This document shows positions 51,001 through 60,944 of a stretch of DNA of 64,000 nt, piece after piece (position 1 is the first letter of the stretch; each line of letters begins with the position of its first letter). Both the position numbers and the translations under genes were made by a program. The notes beneath the pieces were generated by a model, which was given only the letters and a program-made list of their open reading frames with translations, ran no database searches and had not been told where the DNA came from. The DNA comes from Apostichopus californicus (lineage: Eukaryota; Echinodermata; Holothuroidea; Aspidochirotida; Stichopodidae): positions 1 to 64,000 of the forward strand of contig JAIPMN010000670.1 in the NCBI GenBank assembly GCA_020650975.1, given 5' to 3'.

Positions 51001-54000
51001 AGTTCATTACAATTGGTACAGCTGGTCTGCAGAGATAATCCCTATTAATAGGCATTGCTGGTCTGCTAACATAATCTTGTTTGCTTGATACTGATTCAGC
51101 CTTGCTGCGGGAAGGGGGGGGAGGGGGTTTTGCAGCTGCTGCAGCTATTTGTTTTGAAAAAAACACACCTAAATGATAGATACTGTTTCTGGTATTACAA
51201 GTACAGTATAGTTACTTGCCCTAAATCAACAGGCTGACATTACAACGGCTGTGCTTTACAAGATATGCCATGAAACAGTCAGACAAATTTATGGAACATG
51301 AGCAACCAATCTTGAAAGAAAGGCAGCAACCGATCTTGTAAGAGAGAAACAGGTTATGATTAAAATGTTAGCTCATTCAATTGATAACACTCAAACAGCA
51401 CTTGACTTAGTATGTGATCTTTTGTGTTCCAGATTCCACACTCCAGGCAATGCTCCTCTGCATATATGCAATCTCTATTACCGTAGCTTGATATTGATAC
51501 CATTGAATTTTGTAACTGCTATAGCATTTCTTTTTGACACTGTGCCGTAACAAAGTTAAAAAACAAAGGGATGAAACATAATATAATATTCATCAATGTA
51601 TTTACTGTACAGCAACAAAAAGAACATGATAGCAACAAAGCTTTGTTAGATTCAACCTTGCATCAACCACTCTTGGAGCTGTAATTACATCTTTATCACC
51701 ATCTTGGAACCTCTTGTGTATTACAAAACTTGCACAGACAAAAGTTGCACAGGCAATTATCTGGAGTGAAACATCTGTGTAACCTCGTAATGAGGAGATG
51801 TTATATACTGTAGCTTGGAGCAGAGAGTTCTAGCTTGCAGCAAAACAGATGGCTAAAAAAATATGTTAAAATGAATCCTTGAGCTCTTAGAAGAGAAACA
51901 CACAGGCTACACAGCACCAGACAGTCATGGCAGATCTGATTTACGTTCTATTCATAGATATCTGTCTGGGTTTTACAACAGTGTCGCTTAAAATATATAA
52001 TTGGTAAAATTATGATTTTTTGGCAACACCCTACCCTCCCTTAAGGCATGCCACAGCACAAAAGCAGTAGGATGCGACTGTCCCTGTTGCAATACATCCA
52101 CATTATTAGTAACACTGTCATAACCCCAGAGTGCACATACAGTATTAAAAAACTTCACCTGTGAGCTTTTGAGTTTAAATTCTTGTCAACTTCAAGTTTG
52201 TATGGGAAAACAACTGCAGTTCAATACAAAACATATTGCCTAGAGATGAAGGATAACATGACTGACTGACAACCTGAGGTGATGATTAACAATACTGATG
52301 TCATAGTAACTGTCTAGTAAGCAATAGCCCCTGTGGCTACTATTGAGGTTTTAGCAGTGCAACAAAAAATGGTACTTTTTAAGAAAAGTCACCCAAGTTA
52401 GACCCTGGACACAAGAACCCCCAAACTTGATCCATTCTCAAGCCCATGTTCTTTACATGAAGACTGTCATAGTGTGAGCATGATGTTATGTCATGACGTT
52501 ACGTCCAAAGAAACTTTATTTCGAAGGGAATCCCTTTCATGAGAAATCCGTCACTAACTCATCTCTGGTACAACAGTAGAAAGAGTGGCCAAGTACATTC
52601 ATTTCTATTGATGTCAGAACTCTTTCACAATTTTCTAGTATTAGAAGGAGCTTTCCAATTGTTTTGAGGTAACCACTGAGCTGGTTACAATATAAATTAC
52701 TTTCCATTACATTGAGTAACTAATCTTGTTGTATCGTGTGTCTAGACCTCAAAGGGTTAAAGGAGATCAAAAATGGAACACAAAAAAGCAGCTCTTGATA
52801 GTAGGAAAAGTTAAAAGTAAATAATGTCTTTATTATTTCATGCCACCATGTAAATATACTTAAGGAAAATTCTGACAAATTCACAAAATTGTGAATACCA
52901 TGCAAACATATATATATTTCAATATTTCAATAAAAAAAAATGCTAAAAATTGCGATTGTACGATTCTCCAACTTTGTGACCAATTTAGCATATCAAGCTC
53001 TTTTTGTCTCACAATATAATACATCCCTCTAATTTAGAAGCATATTGTACAGTTCAAGCTGAGATTGTTCTATGAGATATCATTGAGATGGACAATGCAC
53101 TTTGAGAGTTGTGTAGACTGTTACAAACATTTTGGAATGAATCCTCTTGTTTGCTTACAATTTTATTATGAAAATGGTTTGGATTTACATGTTTCCACAG
53201 GCAACACCCAGACTTTTATAGATTTCGGTCAAAGAGGAACCTTTTTTTTGTGTGTTATTTTGTGGAAGTCTCTTTTTAACCTAATCTTAATTTTTCATTA
53301 AGTAGTGAACTCAACCTGAATTCTACATTGGGTAAACAATGCTTCAGATGACATACACACATACAGTAACGAATTGTTGCTGGGTACAAAAAGGATGACT
53401 TTCAACGAAACGATAATTTAAGATATCTCTGGGTGAGAAGGAAGCCAAATCTTGAATTGGATAGCTTGTGTTTTGTTCATGAAAATGGTAGATTGAGCAG
53501 GAATCATAATGCATCCAAAGCTAAAGACCTGACCAAAGGGTGTGCATTGGCAGAGGAGACAGGTAAGTGAGGAATGAAGTAAATGGGTGATCTTCAACTT
53601 TAACAGTCCCTGTAAAGGGCTCTTAAACTTATTCAACAGTCCTTGTAAAGGCCGAGCTGTAATGAAGCTGCAATAAATTATGTTGCACATTGGATTTTAA
53701 AATTAAGTTCTGTAAATCGATGTTGAAAAAAAATTTATTAATTATACAGAAATGAAATTTTTTTTTTGAACAAGAAATATAATAATTCACATAGATTTGG
53801 AATTTAATTTACTCACCTGAAGTTCTTTGTTTGATAGTTTAGCATTGGGTGGGATCTCTGCTCCGTGTACCACCAGAATTTTCATATCGTTGCGATGCAG
53901 GAAGGCTAGATTAGAGCTGAGAGCCTCTAACTACAAACAGAGAAACAAGTAAGAGGAAGTTAAACAAATCAACAAAAAGAAATTTGCATAAACCTGATGC

Positions 54001-56349
54001 AAGCTTGTGCGATATATTGCGAAAAGAATAATATATGTCAGATAGGAATACGAGTATATAGTATGTACCACACTGAAGAAGATCAAACCCTAATAGATGT
54101 TGGCTAATATCAAAATTTTAGAAACACAATTTTTTTTTTTTATACTTTCACAAACTAAAGACTGAAATAGCCATTACATTGCTTTGTGTGAACTTTAAAA
54201 ATTATATTGTCTATAGATATTAACACCATACAGTAGAAGTGAAATTGGATAGAAATTAAGCCAATTCCTAATCTTAGGACATCTAACTTATTGAATTTAT
54301 AAAGAGAACCACCAGTGTGATCATTTCTTCCAAACATGTCTTTAAGCATGTCTATCAACAAATAGTTTGCATTCAAAGCCAAGTATGTTCTCAAAACTTC
54401 CCTGTACTGTACAAGTCTCACACAGTACTTCAATGGAATGAATTTGTAAGAGATGAGGGTGGTGGTCTGAGGGTTAGGCCTGACTTTTTTTCTGAATTGC
54501 TTCCCATTCTTTTCATTTCTCTTCCTGTAACCTTACAGGTGGGATACGGTACTACAAGTAACAAACACAAAAAGGTTTCATTGTACTGGGGTTATATCTA
54601 CGTTAGTCCCTCGTCCTTTACTTCACTGATAGGTATGACAAATAAATGGTAGAAACGAAAGAAAAAAATTGCATTTGTTGTCAAACCTCTGGAGTTTTAT
54701 GATTTAATATCTTCATTTCTGATATGAGTTTGTTGTCCGAATAGTATAGTATAGTATAGTACTGTACAGTACAGTACCTTAACATCTATCCTTTAATATA
54801 TATGAGTATGGCACTACCACAGTGCAACAACATGCACAATCTTTCATACTTGCTGTTCTACGTTCTGAATATTTTTTCAGTCAAAACTTTATTTGGTACC
54901 GAACCAAGAGGACAAAAAAAAAGTCAGATTTGATCTCCTAAGATATTTGTTTGGATCTGCCCTAAAATGTCAAGTATTTACGATCCATTAATTCCCAAAT
55001 TAACTCATTCCAGGGTCTTTTTCTCAAATAGGTACTGTATTTGATCCTCTGAGAAACTATTAGAATAAAGACAGTGATGTTCCCAATAGGACCCCTAATT
55101 TATGGAATAACTGTTTCCTCCCTAGAGGTGAATTTTCTCATCTGATATAAGGCTACCTCAAGTGGCAGTGTACAGTTCAAGAATGGTACTTGGCAAAGAA
55201 TCAAGTTAATATAGTTGAGAGAGAGGCTAATGAAAACATATGGAGTCCAATGACATGTGCCTGACTTCAGTTAGGTAGTCCCAAGGAGATTTCACTAGGT
55301 TCATGTTTAGATATCTGGGCAGGGCCATATCATGAAATTTAACATTGCAGTAACATTCTGATCTGTGCTCACATTAAAAAGTTAACACAGAGTTCAACAA
55401 CGGGCGCTCACCGTCTATAAATGTAAACAGGGCCTTACATTCCATAAATTGCTAATTTGCTAACTCCTTATATATTATCCCAGGTTGCTCTCTGCCTATA
55501 ATAGGACTAACTTTGCAGAAACAATGAAAAAATAACTTCCATCTTGAAATCACAGACTGAGTATGGATAGTACTAAAATACTTGCAACATATGACTAAAG
55601 GGAACCATTTTATATGCATGTATGTACTGTAGCCCTGAATGACTTCAGGTATATACTGTGTACACTAAATTATAACTGGCCATGGATTCAATGAAGAGAG
55701 ATGCAACGTAACAAGTAACGTCTGTGTGACAGATAGCGTTTTATGCTTACTGCTCCAACTTGGCGCTTTTGGCATGCAGAAGCAATGGGCATCTAATTAC
55801 AAACATTTCTCAGATGTCATTTACACCACAGCAGCAATCATCAACGCCAAGTTACGATGAAACCATTACACCTAGGAATATTATCCGAGTGTAGTTTAAT
55901 CTATAGTTCAAAATAGGTAGATCTGCGTGCTCAACATCACTATTCTTGTTCTTTCTTAATTTCCCTAGGTACTCCAGTAGGTCATGTCACGTTTAATCAT
56001 GAACATGAATGTAAAAGTTAATAACTAAGAGAATAAAATCTGAATTTTTCTCTGAAAGCTGATAAAAGACAAGTAAGAGAGGAGACAAGAACATTGTACA
56101 GGCTCTTTACTTCTTCCCATCTACCTCACATAAACTGCAAAAACATCAGACTGTTGAAATCTCGGGATGTGAATGTTAAATTGAGTAAATTAAAAAAGAA
56201 ATCTCCGTTGTGAGAGAGGAACTCACCATGTCTGGTTTTTGGAAAATGTTTTGGTCCACTAGGACCACAGCGAATGGTTTTGATGGAATGCTACTCAGTC
56301 GCTGGAACTGCTTCAGCCAATAGCGAGCCTCTTTTGGGTCGGTTCCGAC
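26869..56349 (-). CDS. NAGS: N-acetylglutamate synthase, mitochondrial (5' exon or exons not found)
   Basis: Nine exons in order: 56349-56227, 53930-53817, 38717-38539, 35745-35583, 33023-32843, 30924-30831, 30376-30211, 27813-27719, 27055-26869; every junction keeps phase (433 codons plus stop). The enzyme transfers acetyl from acetyl-CoA to glutamate; N-acetylglutamate switches on carbamoyl-phosphate synthetase I in mitochondria. Seen from recalled vertebrate NAGS: GTDPKEARYWLKQFQ at the start; the kinase-like, arginine-binding domain (WCIESGHIPVVSSIGE, VLLLNDKGGLLDGSNK); then the GNAT domain (LHSIYVSENYNAVAILT, PYLDKFAVS, the CoA-loop-like IQGEGTS, FWRSKNVNKINSWYFKR, WTVFWYGISNP). The human protein is 534 residues, so about 100 N-terminal residues, including the presequence, are missing here. 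The C-terminal tail is longer and more acidic than the human one. It is convergent with the coiled-coil gene. Confidence 0.95.
27719..27813 (-). CDS. NAGS: NAGS exon n8
   Basis: Acceptor TTGACTGACAG. Reads GEGTSDVLWDELRSDFPALF, then WRSKNVNKINS and a split Trp, donor ATG|GTATGT. Carries the acetyl-CoA loop (Q from n7, then GEGTS). Confidence 0.96.
28519..29045 (+). other. Possible LTR-like fossil segment (uncertain)
   Basis: Starts TGTAATG, contains AATAAATAAAGCTTATATT, and is followed by a G/C-richer stretch after a TTTAATACCAG end. No partner repeat, primer site or coding part is seen, so this may be ordinary intron. Confidence 0.15.
30005..30165. repeat. Dispersed repeat R, copy 1
   Basis: GAGAAGGAAGGGC, CAGTGTTAAAAGGT, ACATTCTAGGCAC, GTGCTAAGGTTGTG and GAGACAGGTAAGCGAGGA occur in the same order at 45,150-45,295. 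Intron of NAGS, 46 bp from exon n7. Confidence 0.75.
30211..30376 (-). CDS. NAGS: NAGS exon n7
   Basis: Acceptor GTTTTTCAAG. Reads SFNKLLRPDYLEGIAHKLHS, IYVSENYNAVAILTKEDG and GVPYLDKFAVSTKIQ, donor CAG|GTCAGA. First half of the GNAT fold. Confidence 0.96.
30831..30924 (-). CDS. NAGS: NAGS exon n6
   Basis: Acceptor CTCCTTTTAG. Reads GTGTLFKNTERIYKSKSLED, then IDQDRLLAMIT, donor AAA|GTAAGC. This is the linker into the acetyltransferase domain. Confidence 0.95.
30983..31392. repeat. Tandem duplication, 205-bp unit
   Basis: AACTGGCATTTATATGTTGT.. to ..CTTCAAGGAACTCGTAC(G/A)GCCAGTTA occurs twice back to back (30983 and 31188), about 94% alike. It lies just upstream of exon n6 in transcription order. 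Confidence 0.9.
31787..31827 (+). ncRNA. Hammerhead-ribozyme-like motif, copy 2
   Basis: AGCCT, CTGAAGA, stem II ATCC-TGCT-GGGAT, GAAA, TG, TC, AGGCT. Same order and spacing as copy 1; stem I is one pair longer and stem II differs in sequence yet still pairs. Antisense within the NAGS intron n5/n6. Confidence 0.5.
32843..33023 (-). CDS. NAGS: NAGS exon n5
   Basis: Acceptor TGCTCTATAG. Reads VMKHVHVPADVEAISSQKWC and ends SVVITSANTILAELFTHH, donor G|GTAAAT. Matches the human NVNLPADLDLVCNAEW and SSAVITAAHTLLTELF stretches. Confidence 0.95.
33607..33785 (+). mobile_element. LINE 3' UTR fragment, family 2
   Basis: TTGTGGTTTATAACCCTGTC, then TTTCTTAAGTTTG, then CAGTGCTCTTGAGCATGTTT match the 3' UTR at 18,428-18,600. 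Only the UTR is present. Confidence 0.85.
35124..35487 (+). other. Possible solo-LTR-like fossil (uncertain)
   Basis: TG..CA-bounded segment of about 364 bp of distinct composition (TGTAGTGATGTCGTCG to ACTACGACA) just 5' of exon n4's donor side. No clear target duplication and no internal region. Low support. Confidence 0.2.
35583..35745 (-). CDS. NAGS: NAGS exon n4
   Basis: Acceptor CTACCTTCTCAG. Reads SGHIPVVSSIGETTSSQLIC, then VDASQATIEIAKAVQPIKV and LLLNDKGGLLDGSNK, donor AAG|GTAAGT. Core of the amino-acid-kinase-like domain. Confidence 0.95.
35750..35835. repeat. Simple repeats: GATA and ~12-bp ATTAAACAGT
   Basis: GGTAGATAGATAGATAGAG directly upstream of the n4 acceptor, then four or five copies of ATTAAACAGT. 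Confidence 0.8.
37140..38580. repeat. Higher-order tandem array seeded by the NAGS exon n3 end
   Basis: Monomers of 48-55 bp begin GTTCACA and carry ACTCACTCAATGCA (complement TGCATTGAGTGAGT, the n3 donor). From about 37,480 three monomer types recur in fixed order as a 154-bp unit (e.g. 37,742, 37,896, 38,050, 38,204). Copies before 37,480 are more diverged. The last monomer (38,515-38,578) contains the final 11 codons of exon n3. Confidence 0.92.
38539..38717 (-). CDS. NAGS: NAGS exon n3
   Basis: Acceptor TTTGTTCATTAG. Reads ETRRRVTTETMTMVNCLQAS, then GAQAHPLFSGSNVFRAEAD and finally VVHVNTEPLTWCIE, donor TTGA|GTGAGT. The Ser completed with n4 gives WCIESGHIP, as in the vertebrate WCLESGSIP. 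The first half is diverged (few residues match human) but collinear. The last ~40 bp belong to a tandem repeat that fills the intron side. Confidence 0.9.
39060..39240. repeat. Degenerate TGTACTTGTACT-type repeat
   Basis: Many scattered GTACTTGTACT and GTACTC words (TGTACTCCTTGCAAGTACAA, CTAGTACTTGTACTCATTC). Self-complementary core. Confidence 0.5.
39784..39905 (+). mobile_element. LINE reverse transcriptase C-terminal fragment, third family
   Basis: The frame reads TGFHKRYSSCVRSILWNGIP, then QSVKRFKTFYMFSR and stop. The S..R.LWN.IP..V...K.F pattern is typical of the non-LTR reverse transcriptase end. Confidence 0.45.
40370..40545. repeat. AT-only low-complexity tract (AATAT)n
   Basis: Runs of TATAATATAATATA over about 170 bp. 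Intron of NAGS. Confidence 0.75.
41225..41375. repeat. Minisatellite, ~25-bp unit, ~6 copies
   Basis: Imperfect copies of TAGCAGATCTGAAGCTTGG (TTAGCAGATCTGGAGCTTTGG, ATAGCAGATTTGAAGCTA). Intron of NAGS. Confidence 0.75.
45150..45295. repeat. Dispersed repeat R, copy 2
   Basis: Matches 30,005-30,165 in order and orientation (CAGTGTTAAAAGGT, ACATTCTAGGCAC, GGAGACAGGTAAGCGAGGA). Confidence 0.75.
47476..47794. mobile_element. TIR-bearing MITE with 5-bp flank repeat
   Basis: Inverted ends CAGGGTTTTCGTAA and (inverse) CAGGGTTTTTGTTAA, flanked by ATAAG on both sides. Inside are an A-rich run and CCCGCCTACTT / GACCCACCTAC phrases. No transposase. hAT-like, but with a 5-bp duplication. Confidence 0.7.
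49295..49860. mobile_element. Family M MITE, copy 3, interrupted by a hAT-type MITE
   Basis: Left part GGTCCCAGCTATATGTTAGAATGTC..CACTCATGCC, right part CTCATGCCCCAAC..CACTGAGACA..ATAGCATGCTTAAATTTGATCCC. The break coincides exactly with the 8-bp duplication of the inserted element. Confidence 0.6.
49340..49669. mobile_element. hAT-type MITE, 330 bp, nested
   Basis: Ends CAGTGGGGTAGGAGC and (inverse) CAGGGGGATAGGAAGC; perfect 8-bp duplication CTCATGCC (49332-49339, 49670-49677). The interior repeats TGCCCC phrases. No transposase. Confidence 0.85.
53400..53590. repeat. Dispersed repeat R, partial copy 3
   Basis: GTGAGAAGGAAG near the left and GAGGAGACAGGTAAGTGAGGAATGAAGTAAATG at the right match the two ends of repeat R; the middle differs. 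Confidence 0.45.
53817..53930 (-). CDS. NAGS: NAGS exon n2
   Basis: Acceptor CTGTTTGTAG. Reads LEALSSNLAFLHRNDMKILV, then VHGAEIPPNAKLSNKELQ, donor CAG|GTGAGT. Matches the human [20 protein letters not shown] region. Confidence 0.93.
54740..54778. repeat. Simple repeat AGTAT / GTACA
   Basis: AGTATAGTATAGTATAGTAC followed by TGTACAGTACAGTACC. Confidence 0.8.
56227..56349 (-). CDS. NAGS: NAGS exon n1 (first one seen)
   Basis: Acceptor TTTCTATCCAG, 41 codons beginning VGTDPKEARYWLKQFQRL and ending VDQNIFQKPDM, donor ATG|GTGAGT. It corresponds to the human stretch around residues 100-140. An upstream exon in phase 0 must exist. Confidence 0.93.
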
Positions 56350-59300
56350 CTGGATAGAAAGCAAAAGAAAATGGTCATGGGCGTTAAAATGAATAATCAT
56401 GCACACCTATTCGGATCAAAGGACACTAAAGAACAAAATACATGAAAATAGTTCTGGACAACTGAACATGGAAATGTAATGGAGATCATGGTAACAGATT
56501 GAGCTTGTAGCAGATCTACACAACACTAAATTGTGAGTAAAAAGTCACAAATGTCACCATGTTGTAGTAATTTCAGAAAAGAAGCTTCAAAGTGTTGTAA
56601 TTTCACAACCACATGACCTCCGCTCAATAAAATTGCTCTTGCACCACACCTCATCTCCTCATTAGAGGAGGTACACCAAATCGGGTTGTCAAACCCACTT
56701 GTCATCTTTGGTCTATACATGTGATAGAGATATACAGTAACTGTAATGAACAGCTTCCCTAAATCACTAAGAATTTAAGTAATTATCCCATTTCGAGAGA
56801 TCTACATCACATGCTAAACGTTCCTGTACACACAAGAGACTGGAGACTTGAGCAAGTCTAAATATGCCATTATGCCACATGTGCTTCAATTTATTCAAAA
56901 TTTTCTGTATATATAAATATATATATATATGTACAGCTTCTCTCTGTCATGGACATGGATATGAAAATACTTGACATCGTAAAGTATAGAAGCTCTTTTA
57001 ATATATGACTAACAATGCTAACAAATATTGAAAGAAAAACAAAAAGAAAAGTGAAAGGTTTCAGATGACAGCACAGAATTTGCAAAATGACAGCACACAG
57101 ATTTGTTTTTTCATAGAATATCTCTCAAAAGGAGTAAGATTTTTCTCATACAGTAGCTACTGTAGTGCAGTTGGGGGAGTAGTTCATCACAAAGATCTAG
57201 AGATATCATATTGATCTAAAGATAATGGTTGGGTTTGTGTCTCCTTTTATAGCAATATCGCCTGACATATAAAATAAGACATGTACCCTGGGTAAACAAA
57301 CATAGGGAAAGTTATTCTCTCCCTCTCTCAGTTCATCTTCACAATATATGACAAAGGAAAAGCCATTGGATATTCAGGAGCATAGTTCAAGAAGTACCCT
57401 CTTTGGTAGATTTTAATACCTTTGCCCCCTTTCTTTAAAACAAATTTGCAGAAATGTTCCTGAACTGAACACCAACAAAGAGGAGATTTGCATTTGCAAT
57501 AGTTCAGCCTTAAAATGTAATGATTTCTATCACCAAACTTGCTTTCCTTTCATCCTATTGCTGTTCCATTCCAACTTGATTGAAAATGGAAGATGATGCA
57601 ATATGTAAGTGTAATAATTTACTTCATTATTGACCAAGAACAACTCTCAAGGTACCTCTCAAAATTAAAAAATCGACAGCCCATATTGTTGAAAGTGAAA
57701 ATCGACAAGGATGCATTAATTGATTTGATTTTCAAGATTGTGGAGCTGAAACATCGTACAAAAACGAAAAACAAAATTATTGGCTGATTTAATTACATCT
57801 CGTTCAATTAGTTGTTCAAACTGTGGTATAATAGAGACCATATACCCTTGAAAAAGAAATTAATTTTAAGATTTAATATTGAATGTGGATGTCAGGATAA
57901 TGAACACAGTCAACGCCTGTTAACATTGAAAAGATGCACAACAAATTCATTTATATAGTAGTCAATAGTCATAAAGTATATTACTTAGTTAAAGTGATCT
58001 AGTTGAAAATGACAGTATAGAATATTACACTCAAATGTGAATTTAGAATTTATATGCATTAGTTACTGTGATGCATTGCACTTACTGTACCTCAAGTACT
58101 AAAAATTAAACACTCCATTACTCTGAACATCAACTCTTAATACACCTCTGAATAATCCCTTCACTTGACTCAGTAAAACTAAAATCATATATCATATTCA
58201 AAACACAAATGGTAGTAAACACCATTTCAAATCATTACCCAAAAACTTGCTCAACCCTTTTCAAAAATGGGTAGTTACAATCATGTGATAAAACACAGAA
58301 ATAATTCCAAATAGTTGCAATAAACTATTCTACAAGTCTCAGCTCGTAAATATTTGACTAATGTGTAACTTACAATAACTTGAATAGTACACTAACGCAA
58401 CTTGTGTGTCCCTAACATAGGCCCACACATAAAGTGAAAACCTAAGCCTAACCTTGAGCTAACAACAATATACAATCAGATCATAATTAACGTTACAAAT
58501 TGTATGATCATTCAACATTTGTGAAATATTGCAGAATGGATAACTTCATTTTCAATTTTTCACGGACATCCCATAATGCTCATTTAGTTGGGTCTTAACC
58601 ACAGTATATCATAGATTCGCTGTCACTTGTTCACAAGCATCAGACTTGCCAAAGTTGTAAACATGCTTGTGGGTGTATATATATATACATATAATATCTT
58701 GTATCAGCCATTATTTCTCTAAATGATAACTCTCACAAACTCGGTAGCATTGTTGATACAAATCAATCCGATGACATCACCATTTACCCTTGTGAAATAT
58801 ATGATTATTAAGCTATAGTTATAACAGTTTATGTGAGGTTTAATTTGATAAAATGGTCATACACCAAAGATTGGGAAAAAATGGCAGTACCATTAGGACC
58901 GACTGTAGCCTCAGACCAAGATTTACGAAGGATATGTTTCCAAAGTAAATGACTACTGATAAAATTAGATTATTAAGATTTTATGGTGTTAGCTGCAGCG
59001 AAGTATTGGAGAGATTGAGGGTACCCAAAAGGACTGATTGTAGCCTCCGACCAAGATTAACGAAGGATGCGTTCCAAAGTAACTGTACCAGTAAATTTGT
59101 GAGCCATAATGTACTCTCTGATCTCCTCATTCAGTTCTCTGTTTGATCTGTACGGAACCAATACAGACTATACAACAGTATGGAGGCAGAATTTGATTCC
59201 AAACTAATTTTTGAGCTTTCAGCAAGTTGCATTAGATTCCATGATAGCCAATTGGCCAACAAGCTAGTGTTTCGCAGTGAAAACCATAGCTGCTGGGATG

Positions 59301-60480
59301 TCTGTGATGCAGCACCACACAAATTGGTGGAGAACAGCACTGTTCTCAAGATGACACTCCTCTCTATATATTTAATTTGCTTTCTTCTTATTTCTTTTAA
59401 GCATACAACTAATAAAAAATACTCATCAATAAAAACAGGTTAAGATATCCTTAATACAAGTGACTTACATTATCATCTTTTACCCCAAAAAAGATCCCCC
59501 CCCCCAAAAAAAATTAAATACATAAAATGCTTCCTACAATACGTCCTATTATAAGTCCTACAGTACAGGTATGTATCCTAAAATGCTCCCCAAATTATGA
59601 CCTCCACTACTAATATTCTCTTACATGGAAAATCAAAAGCAAATGCGAGAGAATGTAATATTACTTAAACAACGCTTCTACGTAATTGAGCACGCTATTG
59701 ATCATGTCAACACTTGCTGTATATATACTGTAACCAATGTTTCTATGTACATAGCAGACAATGATATCACAATGAATGTATATCTAAATTCAATAAATGA
59801 GATGTAAAAAAAATCATCTTTCCATTCAGCAATTATAAACTTATCTACCTTCAAGAAATTCCAACAAACAATAAGAAATTTTAATCTGATCATGTACAAT
59901 GTTACCCTTGAAACATGTATGTAATTAAGTACTGCTATGTAATGTTAAATTACATTAGTTAAGATTTCCCATAGATCTCTGTAATCTGAGCATCCTAAGT
60001 TGATAAATGTTATGTTTGGGTCTCAACATTCAAGTTATCAAAGGAAGGCGCCTGCTTCAGAGAATCGCAACACATGTCCATTGTGAATAGCAAGGACGTT
60101 GTGTAAATGTATAGTGAAGTTGTTAAATGGAGTCAATAATTGAAACATTTGTGAAATGAGGGCAGGCCTAACAGTAGTATACCTGAGTCAACTGGAAATA
60201 AGAAAAGCTGCATCTAAATATTAAAAATATTTATTTACAGTGAATATGAATAAATGTACAGTCAAATACAAATAGTCACAAGCCTAATGAGACCATTGTT
60301 TTTAAAATCTGCTGGGATGTCAAATAATGCTAATTTTAAATTCAAATTTCAAACAGCAGTTTACAGCCATTATCAAATCACTTTTTCCTCTTCATTAAAT
60401 TGTCTTAATTTAATTGATCTTTTTGAAAGGTCAGACTGCTGGGAAGTTTAGGAAACTTCACTATTTTTCATTGTTTGAAC
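56350..60480. other. Sequence upstream of NAGS n1, no gene found
   Basis: The missing NAGS 5' exon(s) should lie here or beyond 64,000. I could not identify a minus-strand exon encoding a presequence. A diverged duplication is visible at 58,890-59,075 (GACTGTAGCCTCAGACCAAG, ACGAAGGAT, TTCCAAAGTAA). Confidence 0.4.
58890..59080. repeat. Tandem duplication, ~130-bp unit
   Basis: AGGACCGACTGTAGCCTCAG..CCAAGATTTACGAAGGAT and AGGACTGATTGTAGCCTCCG..CCAAGATTAACGAAGGAT are two copies. Confidence 0.7.
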
Positions 60481-60491
60481 ATAAATGCCAG

Positions 60492-60944
60492 CATAGGCGT
60501 AGGAGCCTAATTTGATTTGGGGGGGCTGTAATGACTTGTCCGAAAAATATAACCAAAATTTTTCATCACATGCAAATAACTGATAAATGCCGATATGATA
60601 TGCACATTAAAATGTTGAGCGTGCCCGGAGCATGCAAAAAATTTTGGTTATATTTCCCATCTTATTACCCTTCCATATTGATTATAATTATTGGGGAATT
60701 AGTAACAATAATAACGATAATAATAATATCAGTTTAACCATTGAAAAACACACTGCAGATTTTCTTCTTTCAGTAGGTGCCCGAAAAATTCTCAGCATAT
60801 TGCCCGAATTTCCCCCCCAAAAAATTGAAAAACACATTGCAAATTATTCTGCTTTCAGTAGGTGCCCGAAAAATTCTCAGCATATTGCCCGAATTTTCAA
60901 CAAAAATTTTGGATGGCTGCAGCCCCCCACCTCCTACGCCTATG
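60492..60944. mobile_element. hAT-type MITE, 453 bp, with internal duplication
   Basis: Ends CATAGGCGTAGGAGCC and (inverse) CATAGGCGTAGGAGGT; perfect 8-bp duplication AATGCCAG (60484-60491, 60945-60952). Inside, an ~85-bp unit (AACACA(C/T)TGCA..TTTCAGTAGGTGCCCGAAAA) is repeated in tandem. Confidence 0.85.

Larger units (their letters stand above)
38718..53816. other. NAGS 15-kb intron between n2 and n3
   Basis: No other coding exon is convincing in this stretch. It holds repeat R copy 2, two MITEs, a nested MITE, the simple repeats listed and many short meaningless frames. The longest frame (41,901-42,251 +, 116 codons) shows no motif I know. Confidence 0.55.
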
